DNA from: Glandiceps talaboti
Taxonomy: Eukaryota > Hemichordata > Enteropneusta > Spengelidae
NCBI RefSeq assembly: GCF_964340395.1
Contig: NC_135549.1
Location: 19,741,342 to 19,805,341, forward strand
Direction: 5' to 3'
DNA: 64,000 nucleotides
How positions within the stretch are numbered: the stretch's first letter is position 1; each line of letters opens with the position of its first letter. Below the pieces are notes generated by a model. The model saw only the letters and a program-made list of their open reading frames with translations, was not told the origin of the DNA and did not search any database. The translations under genes and the position numbers were made by a program. Below are positions 43,086 through 54,822 of this stretch, piece by piece.

Positions 43086-45167
43086 CAGTACCGTAGCCTG
43101 CGGGGGGGGGGGGCAAGGGGGGCAGCTGCCACCACCCCCCCCCCCCCATTGGGATGAAAAAAGTAAGAAAAAAATCGTTATTTCCGTGACGATTCCTAGC
43201 ATGCGCGATTTAAATGGATAGTTCACTAAAGTGACTGTACACTGCTGATTCCTGGCTAATTATAATATGTATCTTATATCGCTATTGTTCCCTGGCTTAA
43301 CTTTGAATAAAAATGTGTCCAGTTAAAAATTGTAACTTTTTGCAGCAAATTAAAAATTCTTTGTGCGGGAAAGTACAAAAGAAGTGCGCACATGCACTGT
43401 GCATTTTCCGCGAGTAACAGTAGTCTTGGAAGTCTCCTTCATTTGAAGATAGCAAGTCGCAGTTATAATGTCAGCGAGTGAAACTAAAAAAAAAGACGGA
43501 AAAAGTCAATCAACGTGAGGTCGCCTGCTATGCTGCATGCAGTGACTCCGAAGATGCGCTCGATCTCATTTACATCTTGTTCCTTATATTAAAACATTTC
43601 ATACTGATAAAACAGCAGATCTCTTTTTGGAATATTTGGTGGCCCTGAAAAACTATTAAACTAGGTACGCAGTTTAAGATCCACTATTTGAAGATATTTC
43701 TTTCAATAATTGTGTTCGACGTTGTCTTTGGTTAAAATGTTGTTTGATATAATTATCTCATTGCACACTGACACTAGCGTTATTCCTAAATTCATTTTTT
43801 AAGCGACAATTTGCTATGGAAAGAATTGCTTTGAATTTGTAAACAGAGCTGTACCTTCGACATCAAAATCCAAACTTCAATTTCCATTATAATAATAATG
43901 ACAAGGAGAATTCACTGAGTTCACCTTGTGTTCCGACATAAACGAGGCCATAACAGTTTTGAGAGTTGGGTAAAGAAAATGATTATTTTGTTGTGTTACT
44001 TATTTGAGAAAGCACCATCCATTTTTTTTACTTTGAATGTGACATCTTTTCGGCAACTACTTTGAAAGATACGACATTAGGCCAGAAAAAATTAAAAAGC
44101 TGTTCAACCTACCCATATATTTTTTTCTAATGATGGGCAATATATCCTCATGCGGGCTTCGCATTTTCTTTTCAAAATTAAGGATATTGCTTTATATTTT
44201 CTGAATATGACATGTAACAATACATTTAAGTCTATTCCAAATAATATAATATCTTATACAATGGTTTACTTGGTTCTGATGTGGCATACAAGCATGAATT
44301 GAGATTAAATATCCAATGTGCACTAAAAAGAATTGAACACAAGTTTACGACCATTGGGCCATGGGCCATCAAAAGTCTGAAAGTCTTGAAATGTTTTGGT
44401 TTTTTTCGGGATTTTTTAGAACCAAATTAAACTTCAGGAGAAGTCATTTACCATGTTCACATGCGCATATCTTTCAGCTTTCAACAAAATACACTTGCAA
44501 ATAATATGTAGTGCATGGGCATAATTGATTCAATTCTGGTATTTTATTATGTCTATGGTTTGATATTTTATGCTTCTAAATGGCCTCTCACACTGTCTTA
44601 ATTTCATTTTTTTCACCTATGGAGTTGTCTCCTTCCAATGCATCTTTGTACCATAAGTATGCTTTTATATCTCAACTGTAATGTAGGTGACAGAAGGGGT
44701 GGCTAAAATAATGCTTGAGTTTCAGTTGGCGGGGCTTAACATTTTATGAGAAGAGAGGGTGAGAGGAACTACACCATTTGTTTAACCGTAAATTGTGTAT
44801 ATTTCCTAACTGTAGCTATGCAGACAAATTGCATGAGATAGTATCGAGATGACTGATAAGTTCTATCTTAACTCGACCTGAAATATTTTGCTATCATTAT
44901 ATATGGTTTGTTTTATCCTTGTCAAGCATTGTGAAAAAAATGAAATCGACCTACTTACCCAAATGTGATGGGTTAGGTTACCCGTTGACCAGCATTTTTT
45001 TATTTTTTCTGACCTTACATATGGTATTTAATTGCGTATGCTTAAAAATATATTACGTAAATAACATGCAAATTTATGTAAATTAGCACTGTTCTAAATG
45101 TTAAATGCAAGATTGCACATAGACAAAGTTCTGTCCCCCTTGGCAATTTGGTCAGGCTACGGCCCTG
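43086..45167. mobile_element. hAT-like non-autonomous DNA transposon, about 2.08 kb
   Basis: The left end CAGTACCGTAGCCTG (43086-43100) and the right end read on the minus strand CAGGGCCGTAGCCTG (45167-45153) are inverted repeats differing at two positions. Subterminal parts also correspond: a G-run with GGCAAGGGGGGCAG on the left, and TTGCCAAGGGGGACAG on the right. CAGGGCCGTAGCC-type ends followed by G-runs are common in hAT elements (known pattern). AACAG flanks both sides, compatible with part of an 8-base hAT target duplication but not a full match. No transposase domain is readable; an ATG near 43469 opens a short reading frame that soon stops. Continuous ACTAC-type satellite on both flanks supports these limits. 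Confidence 0.65.
43101..43148. repeat. G-run/C-run palindrome in the hAT-like left end
   Basis: About twelve G, CAAGGGGGG, then GGCAGCTGCC as the centre, then CACCA and about thirteen C. Both strands could form a hairpin or quadruplex. Similar G-rich palindromes occur just inside hAT termini. Confidence 0.7.
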
Positions 45168-45172
45168 AACAG

Positions 45173-45246
45173 TACACTACAAATTATGCACCTAATTTAC
45201 ACTACACTACACTGCACTATATCCACTATAAATCACTACACTACAC
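45173..45246. repeat. Degenerate (ACTAC)n satellite, middle part
   Basis: CACTACA words with short interruptions between the hAT-like element and the LINE. The same satellite resumes at 46999. Confidence 0.8.
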
Positions 45247-46998
45247 TCAGCTCAAAGAAAATGACTCGCGACGGTTATGGAAAGGACTGGAAGCAGTTAC
45301 ATCGTATAGAAGCAAACGAAATGCAATAGTTGACACCGATACAAGTCTTCCTGATCTTTTAAATGCCTTCTATGCTCGTTTCGACAAGGTGAACTTAGAT
45401 CCCCCCTTATGCCTTGATCATGACAACAACGACACCCCATTTACTATCCTCGGGTCTGATGTACGCAAGTGTTTTGCGAGTGTAAATGTACACAAAGCAG
45501 CAGGTCCGGACAACATCCCATCTCGAGCCCTCCATCATTGCGCTGAACAACTGTCGAGTGTATTTTCGGACATATTTAATATATCACTTTCGCAGTGTGT
45601 CGTACCATCCTGTTTCAAGATATCAACAATAATCCCCGTACCGAAGAAATTCCCAGTCAAGTGTTTGAATGATTATAGGCCGGTTGCACTTACACCTGTC
45701 ATCATGAAATGCTTCGAACACTTAGTTTTGCACCATATTAAGTCTATTTTACCAAAGTCTATCGACCCATATCAGTTTGCATACCGTGCCAATCGCTCTG
45801 TAGAAGATGCTGTATCAATTGCACTTCATTCAGTATTAACTCATCTAGATAAACGAAATTCATATGCTCGAATGCTCTTTGTAGATTTCAGCTCTGCGTT
45901 TAACACTATTATTCCATCCAAGTTAGTAATGAAACTCTCTGACCTTGGAATTAGCCAATCCATGTGTAGGTGGGTCTTAAGTTTCTTCTATGATAGGCCA
46001 CAGATTGTTAAAATAAATAGCCGTGTTTCTTCGAAATTAGTTCTTAATACAGGTGCTCCTCAAGGTTGTGTCTTAAGTCCTTTACTGTACTCCCTTGTAT
46101 GATGAAAACGTGCTTGTAAAGTTTGCCGATGACACCACAGCCATAGGTTTAATAACTGATAATGACGAGTCGCAGTTATAGGAGTGAAATTGCAAATTTG
46201 GCAAATTGGTGTAGTGTCAACAATCTTGAACTGAATGTAAACAAAACAAAAGAAGTAATCGTCGATTTCAGGAAGGGCAATATGGCTCATTCACCGATTA
46301 GCATCAATGATAGAACAGTTGAAATTGTTTATGTATTTAAGTGTCTAGGTATTCAACTTTCAAATTGTTTGTCTTGGCAAACTAATACCGATTACCTGGT
46401 AAAGAAAGCACAACAGCGTCTATATTTTCTGAGGCGTTTGAAGAAAATTGGTATGAGTAATTCCATTCTAGTCAACTTTTATCTTAGTGTTATAGAGAGT
46501 ATTTTAACATATGCTATCACAGTCTGGTTCAATAATATAACCAAGGATGAATTGAATTCACTTGAGCGGGTTGTGCGTACAGCACAAAGAATCATCGGCA
46601 CAGAATTGCCATCATTACATTCAATCTATCAGACACGCACCATGCACAAAGCAAAAGCCATCATCCAGGATTTTAGCCACCAAGCATATGATTTATTTAA
46701 ACTTTTACCCTCTCGTAAGCGGTATAGGGCCATCAGAACAAGAACAGAACGTTTTAGGAAGAGTTTTTATCCATCTGCTATCCGTATTTTAAACCGTACA
46801 TAGTCATCTACTGCCTGTTTTATAACAACTTGTCTTAATATTGTATTTTAGTACCGTGTGTGTTTTTTATTGTCTGTTGTGTCTTTCTTATTTTATTGTC
46901 AGATTTATTCCCGATTTGTTTCTTTTATGAGCTCGTGTGAAAAATCAATTTCCAATGCTATTTTTGGCACATAGCAAATAAAGTTATTATTATTATTA
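45247..46998 (+). pseudogene. 5'-truncated Rex1/CR1-like LINE with reverse transcriptase
   Basis: The element starts abruptly after ACTACACT in the satellite and ends in (TTA)n at 46979-46998. The first readable part holds KAAGPDNIPSRALHHC, LNDYRPVALTPVIMKCFEHL, YQFAYRANRSVEDAV, LFVDFSSAFNTIIPSKL (motif A) and GAPQGCVLSPLLY (motif B), ending in a stop at about 46102. Motif C, KFADDTTAIG, is intact at 46122-46133 but in a second frame, and a third frame from 46162 carries NLANWCSVNNLELNVNKTKE, then LFxxRLKKIG, AITVWFNN and the C-terminal basic part, with a stop at 46803. About 12-15 residues are missing between motifs B and C. The endonuclease is lost by truncation. AFNTIIP and the C-terminal wording fit the Rex1/Babar branch of CR1-type LINEs. 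Of the three LINE remnants this is the best preserved. The 3' untranslated part is about 175 bases and contains AATAAA just before the tail. Confidence 0.9.
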
Positions 46999-47065
46999 TT
47001 ACTACACTACACTACACTACACTACACTACACTACACTACACTACACTACACACTACACTATACT
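46999..47065. repeat. (ACTAC)n satellite, right part
   Basis: About 12 nearly perfect five-base units directly after the LINE tail. Confidence 0.97.
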
Positions 47066-47106
47066 ATGTCATATCAGACACATACCATATACTACTGTCA
47101 CATGCT

Positions 47107-47109
<3 letters not shown>

Positions 47110-47184
<75 letters not shown>
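47110..47184. repeat. (TA)n microsatellite
   Basis: About 37 TA units. Confidence 0.98.
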
Positions 47185-47187
<3 letters not shown>

Positions 47188-48321
47188 GGGTAAGTGTCTG
47201 TGTGCGTTTGTGCTTGCGCTTGTGTGTGTACGCATTAAAATTAAAATGTCGAAAGTTTCGTCGCCAGATGAATAAATATACATACATATGAATCACGAAG
47301 ACACTGAAAACAGCCTTGCAGGTCATTAATGCCGCACTTTGAATATCATCAACTAAATTTAAGTTGTCTACTATACATATATTTTGAACATACATGGATT
47401 TAATTTATATCATTGTACACTGGCATGTAAAATATGTGATGATGGAACAATAGACAGGACAATGGTAGGTGTACCGTTGAAAGTTTTGAAATAATGGATT
47501 CTAGCCTCGTAAAGGGTCTAATTTGTAATTAAATGTACTTGAATTCGAAGCAGGGCATTCCGAAACTGTAATTATAATAGTTTTATGTCAAACTCTTTGC
47601 CTTGCGTATGTGTCGTTTATTCGTTCATTCAAATGGGATGCCTGTACTGCTTTATGACTTCGACACACGCTGTTGTAAATACAATCAGAAATCACATAAA
47701 AACCACGTTAGAAACCTCATGAACTTTTTAAATGCAATGTGATTGTAAAATACGTCAAACCACTGACACTGTATACCTTGACACAGACAAGTAACAAGAC
47801 TGCATTTCAAGGTAAGTTGAAATCCTTGTAGCATACCTTTCATTCTTTCCTTCTGCGCTAAATGGAGATTTTAGTGAAGTAGTCAACACTGATGAGTATT
47901 CCACTATGCTTTTCATTAATCAATCCGTTACCTACATTCCATTTTGGCAGACATTCACGTTTAAATAATTAACGACCTGATTCGATCGTACATAAACAAG
48001 GTGATTGCATAGAATTTCTAGCCTTTATTGACGCATGACGCTTTCATTTGGGTTTATCTAATAGGGAACTTGCCAACCCGCAATGTTGAATGTTGCATCA
48101 TGGGAAATGTGATAATAAATGCTAATAAATTAGTATCCTAAACAATATTGATACATTGTTTGTAACCATCAATAATCAATTCATATTTACCCTGGGCAGT
48201 GTGGCAGGTTTATTTAACGGTAGCTCCAGATAAGTTATTATGATAACCACAGATAATCCCATACTCCTTTGCGTCTGACCAAGCTCAGTCTGGATTGGAA
48301 GTTCCCACAATGTTGTTCACT
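47185..48321. other. Unannotated spacer
   Basis: No supported feature. Confidence 0.45.
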
Positions 48322-49100
48322 TGTATGTATGTATGTATGTATGTATGTATGTATGTATGTATGTATGTTTGATTTCAATGAGTCATCTGCATAATTAATT
48401 ACTTATAATAATTATGATGTCTGTTAAGAATACCTACTTCATAAATCCATACAATTGTCTACACATATCAACCAAAACAATAAAGCATGTTTGCATAGTG
48501 TTTAGCTTTTATGAGTAATATACATATTTTCGTTAATTAAGCTATATCTTAAGAACGCAAGCCTCACATTTCACATGATTTGGTACATTTATGTGTTATC
48601 ATCGTTTGCTACATACTGTAATGAGTCATTTGCATAATTAATGAACTCTGATAATCAGTCAATATCTTCGAATGCCAGCATAACAAAGCTCGCATTTGCC
48701 GTATTGAAGCTTGTTGACGTAGCTTTATTTTGGATGAGTCATTTGCGTAATTAATTACTTTTGGTTATTAGATTGTATCTTAAGAATGCAAGATTCAAAG
48801 TTAAACAATTTGGTACATGCAATGAGGGTATCAATGTGAACATGATGATATAGTTTTTGATGTAGTTTTTCATTGTATGTTGTTAGAATGCAAGCTTTAA
48901 CTACTTCAGATAGTTTGGTAAATACGCTGATGATAACAAAATGCGTGCAGTATTTTAAAGGTTGTTGATATAGCCCATAATCGTATGAGTTTAACTAATT
49001 ATTCGTTCCATAATTAATTATTTTCGGTAATTAGGTATTAATTTGATGATATAGTTTGGTATGATTAATTTGCTAATTATGATGTGCATCATGAATAATA
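48322..49100 (-). mobile_element. Reverse-oriented (ACAT)n-tailed tandem-unit array
   Basis: A (GTAT)n run at 48322-48368 is followed by TTTGATTTCAATGAGTCAT and diverged units with GAGTCATTTGCATAATTAAT, CTATATCTTAAGAACGCAAG, ATTTGGTACAT and TTTTCGGTAATTAG. These are the reverse complements of the unit parts in the 1.6-2.6 kb array (AATTACCGAAAAT, GCATTCTTAAGATA, TGTACCAAAT). The layout is the same with (ACAT)n in place of (ACAG)n. The hairpin tail was not found here. Confidence 0.55.
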
Positions 49101-50516
49101 CGTATAGCTGAGAAGTTAGCATTTCAATTGCGAGTATGTGTAGAAACAAAAATCTAAAAGTTTGCCTTCTTGTCATTATGTTAAACACATTCCATACGTC
49201 ACTCTCCAGAGAAGCTGTAACCATTTAATTACAGAAATACCCCACCCAAACCCCAACAATTTCATAAAAAGAAGATAATTGATTATCGAATATAAAACTA
49301 ATCACTACTCATGCATGTCTACAACTTTAGTATGATACTATTCTGTATTTGATATATAATTTATCTACCTTGATCATTTTTGTTTGATTAATGCCGTGTT
49401 ATTTATGGGTCTCACAATAAATTAAGGTAGTTTGTAACTAATTATATAATTGTGAATGCATGTCAATATGTGTCTGTATCAGTGGATGTTGCAATATTAT
49501 TGACTCTTTTTGCTATTTCTTGACCCCCGATTGTCATGTACATACACATGGTTATGGTTGTCGTAATGAGAAGAAATGTTATTGTAACACTTATTTGAGC
49601 TATCATGAATAAATATATTTTCTTATTTATATGGTGGTGGTGGTGGTGGTACTCTACTTTGTGTTAATGGTTTCTAAAAAAAGAGACATATTATTATAAT
49701 ATGTCGTTGAGTTAGTAGATCCTGATCTTCTGCAGTTGCATATAAAAAGAAGAATTCCAAAAAGAAGATAACGGGATAATATTGATGATGATGATTATGA
49801 TGATGATGATGATGATGATGATAATGAGCGTGAAACTATAATATAACATCAGGTATTAACGAAATGTCACTAATGATTTAGTTATCCAATATCTATGTTC
49901 GCTAAAAGGAGACAACATAAAACACATCTTTTGTTTTTCAAATAATAAACATCATCGTTGTGATTCAAACATGACATAATAACAAATACATGATGTGGAG
50001 GAAACACTTCTCCTCACAAAGGGTCAGCTTGTCCTCGACCCTGACTACTGCCTAATTATTTATCAACCGTATATGATGTAATGTTTCCTCGTTTTATGAG
50101 TCCCTCAGTGAAGATACCCCTGCGAGGGAAATAACTTAATTATAGTCAGAATGGAATAACCTAAATTTCGATTGATAATAATAGTCCAATTCTGTCCTTT
50201 CCTAATAAGATAGCAGGATTTACACATCTTCAAATGAAACATCGGTGTACTCAACTAATTATGTAATCGAATAGAATGCATGTACGGTAATCCCAGAACG
50301 AACGCCGTAATACATCAAAGTGACATTTCCAAACAAGTGCTTTCCTTTGCTTGGCTAGTTCCCAATTTGAAAGAAAAGTGGTGAATATATAATTAAAAAT
50401 AAAACTAGTTGAATTATTAATTCTCTCCATAGAGAATGAAAATTTATTCTCGTAAATTTTGAATGTGATCAAAAATATGTCCTTATATTAGTTTATTGTC
50501 TGCATGTTTAATCTAT
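49101..50516. other. Spacer with short (GTG)n and (GAT)n tracts
   Basis: (GGT)n at about 49631-49650 and (GAT)n at about 49783-49823. No gene recognised. Confidence 0.45.
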
Positions 50517-50546
50517 AATAATAATAATAACAACAACAACAACAAC

Positions 50547-50580
<34 letters not shown>

Positions 50581-50960
50581 TATTTTTCTATAGCGACTTC
50601 CATCAAAACAATAACAAACCGCTTCACAATAAAATATATAACAAATTATTTAAAAATGATAAAAGTAAGACGAGCTCGAATACAATGATAAACGTAAGAC
50701 CAGTTCGACTAATGTAAAATGATAAAAAGAATGATATGGACAACATTTCGATGATTTATCCATATTGCTTTTGGAAAAGGTGCGTTTTAAGAGATGTTTT
50801 AAAGGAAGCGACAGATGGTGACACTCTAATTTCTGTCGGAAAAACATTCCATAAAGTGGGAGCTGCATTAGAGAAAGAGCGATATATGGGTGCGGACGCT
50901 GTGAGTGTCAGCCGTTTTGGAATGCAAACTGTGATCAGATCAGAAATCTATTCGTTTAGG
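50517..50960 (-). mobile_element. Retroposon 3' end with (TTA)n tail
   Basis: (TAA)n with CAA units at 50517-50577 is followed by CTTTATTTTTCTATAGCGAC and AACCGCTTCACAA. On the minus strand this gives a GCG-containing 3' end and a (TTA)n tail, as at 31056. Further in, GTGCGTTTTAAGAGATG, GATGGTGACACTCTAATTTC and CATTCCATAAAGTGGGAGC look like the body of a widespread animal retroposon family. The 76-codon ORF here is probably not a gene. Confidence 0.45.
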
Positions 50961-51100
50961 ATATAATTATAGCAATAATTAGGTATCGCTAGCAATGCTT
51001 GATTATGCAGGCTAGTGTCATGACCCTTGTTGTAATGAATAACATGTATCTGATGTTGACTGTGTAATATAGGGTTACCTAATGCATTTAATGTTTCTTG

Positions 51101-51376
51101 TTACTGAAATTCAACGAAAAATGAAAAGCAAAATAGCATGTTTGTCGATAAAAGATATTCCATTTCGTCATTCTTTAGTTCAGTGATAAACACATTGAAT
51201 CTTATTGTCGACCACACACACTTTAATAAGTCAAACGAAGGGATGGTTTTAATCATGCAAATTATACAACATCCGTAAGGGTTTGGAAAATGCAAAGTAA
51301 GACCTTTGAGAATGCCAGCGTTTTGATCCCCAATTACGTAGACACGTTTTCTGTTACCATTAATTTCATGTGGCAA
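51101..51376 (-). other. Weak SGNH-like ORF, doubtful
   Basis: A 91-codon minus-strand ORF whose start reads NRKRVYVIGDQNAGIL. A hydrophobic strand followed by GDS is the first block of SGNH-type hydrolases, and some invertebrate transposable elements carry such domains. Here the nucleophilic serine would be Gln, and none of the later blocks is visible. It may be chance. Confidence 0.15.
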
Positions 51377-51450
51377 ATCCCCATACGATGTTTCATGTTA
51401 GTTTGTTTGTTAGTTTGTTTTAATAAACGTTTCGTTTTATTTTCGCGCTG

Positions 51451-51521
51451 CGATTAGTCTGGTGGCTAAGGTGTCGCGTTATTACTTGCAAAATGATCTA
51501 TTTCAGCTTCGGTTGAATGCC
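51451..51521 (+). repeat. tRNA-like head of a possible SINE
   Basis: TGGCTAAGGTG at 51463-51473 fits a pol III A box and GGTTGAATGCC at 51511-51521 is close to a B box, with tRNA-like spacing of about 37 bases. The preceding GATTAGTCTGGTGGCTAAGG resembles heads of tRNA-derived SINEs. No cloverleaf is complete, and no tail was identified, so this is a remnant at best. Confidence 0.3.
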
Positions 51522-52255
51522 CACATTACTCAAACGTTACAAAAAATTACTTCATATTTACAGAAAAGATGATTAATCAAACCATCTGAGTGGTATAAAC
51601 CTGGGTGACCACAAATTAAACCACAGTCGGAAACTGTTTTACTTTAACGTCTGCAAAAACCTGAATACGTTGCACTTTTTTTTGATATACAAAGAAGGCT
51701 GGTTTTAGTCTTTGATACCGAGTGATTAGCACGAATTCCATATACAGCTTGACAATGTATTTGATCATGTGTGTTTTTAAGCTGACGTTTATGATGTGTA
51801 GCTCCATATCTGCTGTGACAAGCATCCAACAAATTGACGTGAAAAGTGGTTCGTGAGTTTAAAGTGTCGGTTGTGTTTATATCCTCATTTTTATACAAGC
51901 AGTAATAAATCCGTATACCAGCCACATATGCTCATTGACGTTTTAGATGCTACCCACAAATTTTCAAGAATTTGTGTTTCAAATAGATGCTGAACATACC
52001 GAAAGGTCAAGTAAACGTCTCATTTAGTTATGATCTTTTTCTGTTCCCTTTATTTACCGTCCGTTACCACTAAAACCCAAACTATTCTTTTTTTAAAAAT
52101 ACTAATTTTCAAGCATTCCATACACTCTATCTAGATTCTGTCGAATTCTTATTTCATTGACAGTTTTGGCATACAGATAGCATAATATTAAACACAACCC
52201 TATAAAGTAATAGTTCTGTTATTGGTCTCTCAAATCCTACTAGATTGTTATTGTC

Positions 52256-52258
52256 GTT

Positions 52259-52290
<32 letters not shown>
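52256..52290. repeat. (TTG)n microsatellite
   Basis: About 11 trinucleotide units. Confidence 0.95.
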
Positions 52291-52465
52291 AGAAATGGAA
52301 AATGTATCAGACTATACAAACAATGCTAACAATCCGTCAAATGAATAATATGACAGTACCCCATGGCCTCGAAATGGATGGTAGGGCATACAGAAGTTAT
52401 TTTCACGAGTGATTCGTTTTGTTCTGTCGCCGTATTTTCACGAGCGATAGCAAGAAACCTTCAGA

Positions 52466-52745
52466 ATCAGGGAACACTACGATAACCTTACATACAACTT
52501 GGCACATACATATACCAAGACCATGCGAGAGCAAATAATGAAACGCTTGATGATGTATGTCACTTTATTTCGTACTCAGAGATGGATTTATCTCTCTCCT
52601 TGAAACGCTTAGCATCTCAATGTTTGAAAAGAAATTTTTTATATTATTTTGAAAGAATCGATGTACAATGTAATATTAAATTGATTTCTCTTTCATTTAC
52701 CGTTATATACGCATATGACATGTTATATATTTATCATACCAAAAG
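52466..52745 (+). repeat. Left arm of an inverted duplication
   Basis: Matches the reverse complement of 54310-54822 in two blocks. The first runs from CTACGATAACCTTACATACA through CACTTTATTTCGTACTCAGA. The second runs from GATGGATTTATCTCTCTCC through ACGCATATGACATGTTATAT. The two blocks are adjacent here but about 230 bases apart in the other arm, so this copy has an internal deletion. Confidence 0.75.
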
Positions 52746-53305
52746 AGTACTTTGTCTTGATGGATTCCGAGTCATTCGGGTCATTGACATTGATGTAATG
52801 TAATGTAAGTATAATACGAATGTAACTCTGGACCTAATTATGCATTTACATTTATATAAACTGACAAGTCCCAAGACATCGACAGAACATATGTGACTAC
52901 ACCAATGTTTCTCATATTGTAACTGTCAAGTAAAGACCATTTTGAAATGTGTAATTTACGTATTATCTTTGAACGTTTTCTTGAGTGATTTTCTTTTGCT
53001 CTCTGTTCTTGTATGGTTATTAATAAGAAATCGACATTTCATACATATTCACTTAAATATTGCAAATGAATGCTAGTCAGAGAGCGCAACCAGTATAATT
53101 GAAATCTCAGACAATAAAAAAACAGTAGATTGGCAATATATTTTTCTGGGAGGTAAATCGATAGTATTTACTTGTCAACTCTTGTAGCTGCACATACGCA
53201 CCTCTCCTCCTTTCACACAAAAAACAAGTTTATCTAGCATAGCTAATTTTAATAAGGTCCTAATGTAGTCAACATGCATGGATACATATCAATCTAAGAA
53301 TACAT

Positions 53306-53728
53306 GTATGTACATACATACATACATACATACGATACATGCATACACTCTGTCACATACATACATACATACATACATACATGTAACATACGTACGTACG
53401 ATACATACATACATACATACATACATACATACATACATGCATACATACATACATCCATCCATCCATCCATCCATCCATCAATACATACATACATACATGC
53501 ATACATACATACATACATACATACATACATACATACATGCATACATACATACATACATACATACATACGTACATAGTTACATGCATGCATGCATGTATGT
53601 ATGTATGCATGAATGAGTGAGTGGGGGAGTGAGTGAGTGAGTGGGTGAATGAATGAATGAATGAATGAATGAATGAATGAATGAATGAATGAATGAATGA
53701 ACGAATGAATGAATGAATGATCATGAAT
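53306..53728. repeat. Complex (ATAC)n/(ATCC)n/(GAGT)n/(GAAT)n array
   Basis: ACAT units with GCAT, GTAC and CGAT variants, then ATCC at about 53451-53478, more ACAT and GCAT, GTGA-type units near 53612-53648 and GAAT at about 53649-53720. Six overlapping low-complexity ORFs are artefacts. Confidence 0.95.
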
Positions 53729-53924
53729 GAATTTTATGTACAGGAATAAGAATAACTTACACACTTTCAATTATGTAGCTTACATCTACAATCAACTAAA
53801 TCAGTCTACATTTAATGATTTGATGGTAGTTCCATACAATTCATTGACACAGTTTAGAGAGATACAATGTCCTACTCAGACATGCGTAATGAATAATTCT
53901 ACCAAGTCATCCATGTCTTCATTC

Positions 53925-54037
<113 letters not shown>

Positions 54038-54309
54038 TAAACACACACACGCATATATATGCTAGAGAGAACCCCATTGGAAAATTCTTTATAATTGTTT
54101 GGCAATTATGGATTTAAAGACAAACGCATGTGTTCAAAATTGCACAGGTAAAATGCTTACAATACAGTTTGTTTGTTTGTTTGAACAATGTAAAGTAATA
54201 AGTGTTGCATATGACAGTATTCTCACTCAAGATGTGTCAATGACCCTCTCCACTGCTACTTAGAGCTTTCATGGTAATGCGTACTGTGCATAATATTAGA
54301 TAGACATTA

Positions 54310-54822
54310 CATAACGGTTATACTGTATAATATAACGTGTCATATGCGTCTATAACGGTAAATAAAAGACAAATCAATTAAATATTACATCAATTCTTTC
54401 AAAATAATATAAACAAATTCTTTTCAAATATTGAGATGCTAAGCGTTTCAAGGAGAGAGATAAATCCATCTTGATGGATTTCTTTGTCTAGGTGGATTTC
54501 TGATAGAATATGTGTCGATTTACTTTCCACTGCAAATATAGAGCATATCCAGCGTTTAGCAACCTTTTATTCCACGCTATGAGTGTGCGGTGGAAGCTGA
54601 ATGGTGACTTGTAATATTTATTTATTTATCTATCTGCTTAAAGTGTATTTTGTATTGTTTTGTGTCGTCCTTTTATTATGCAATATTTAGTTGTAGTATG
54701 GGCCGATGGCCTCTGAGTACGAAATAAAGTGACTTACATCATCAAGTCATTATTTACTCTCGCATGTTCTTCATATATGTATGTGCCAAGTTGTATGTAA
54801 GGTTATAGTAGTGTTACTCTGC
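54310..54822 (-). repeat. Right arm of an inverted duplication, longer copy
   Basis: Inverse of 52466-52745 with about 230 extra bases (about 54480-54707). The extra part ends on the plus strand in TATGGGCCGATGGCCTCTGA followed by ACGAAATAAAGTGAC, which resembles a LINE or retroposon 3' end with a polyadenylation-like AATAAA. Both arms may therefore be copies of one retroposon inserted in opposite directions. Confidence 0.7.

Noticed and set aside
43101-43148. G-run/C-run as a sequencing or assembly artefact
   Set aside because: It sits just inside a recognisable transposon end where such G-rich palindromes are usual, so it is kept as a feature.
50496-50717. Poly-Asn protein
   Set aside because: Translation of the (TAA)n/(CAA)n retroposon tail.
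53306-53728. CRISPR-like regularly spaced repeats
   Set aside because: The units are contiguous tetranucleotides without unique spacers; the genome is eukaryotic.
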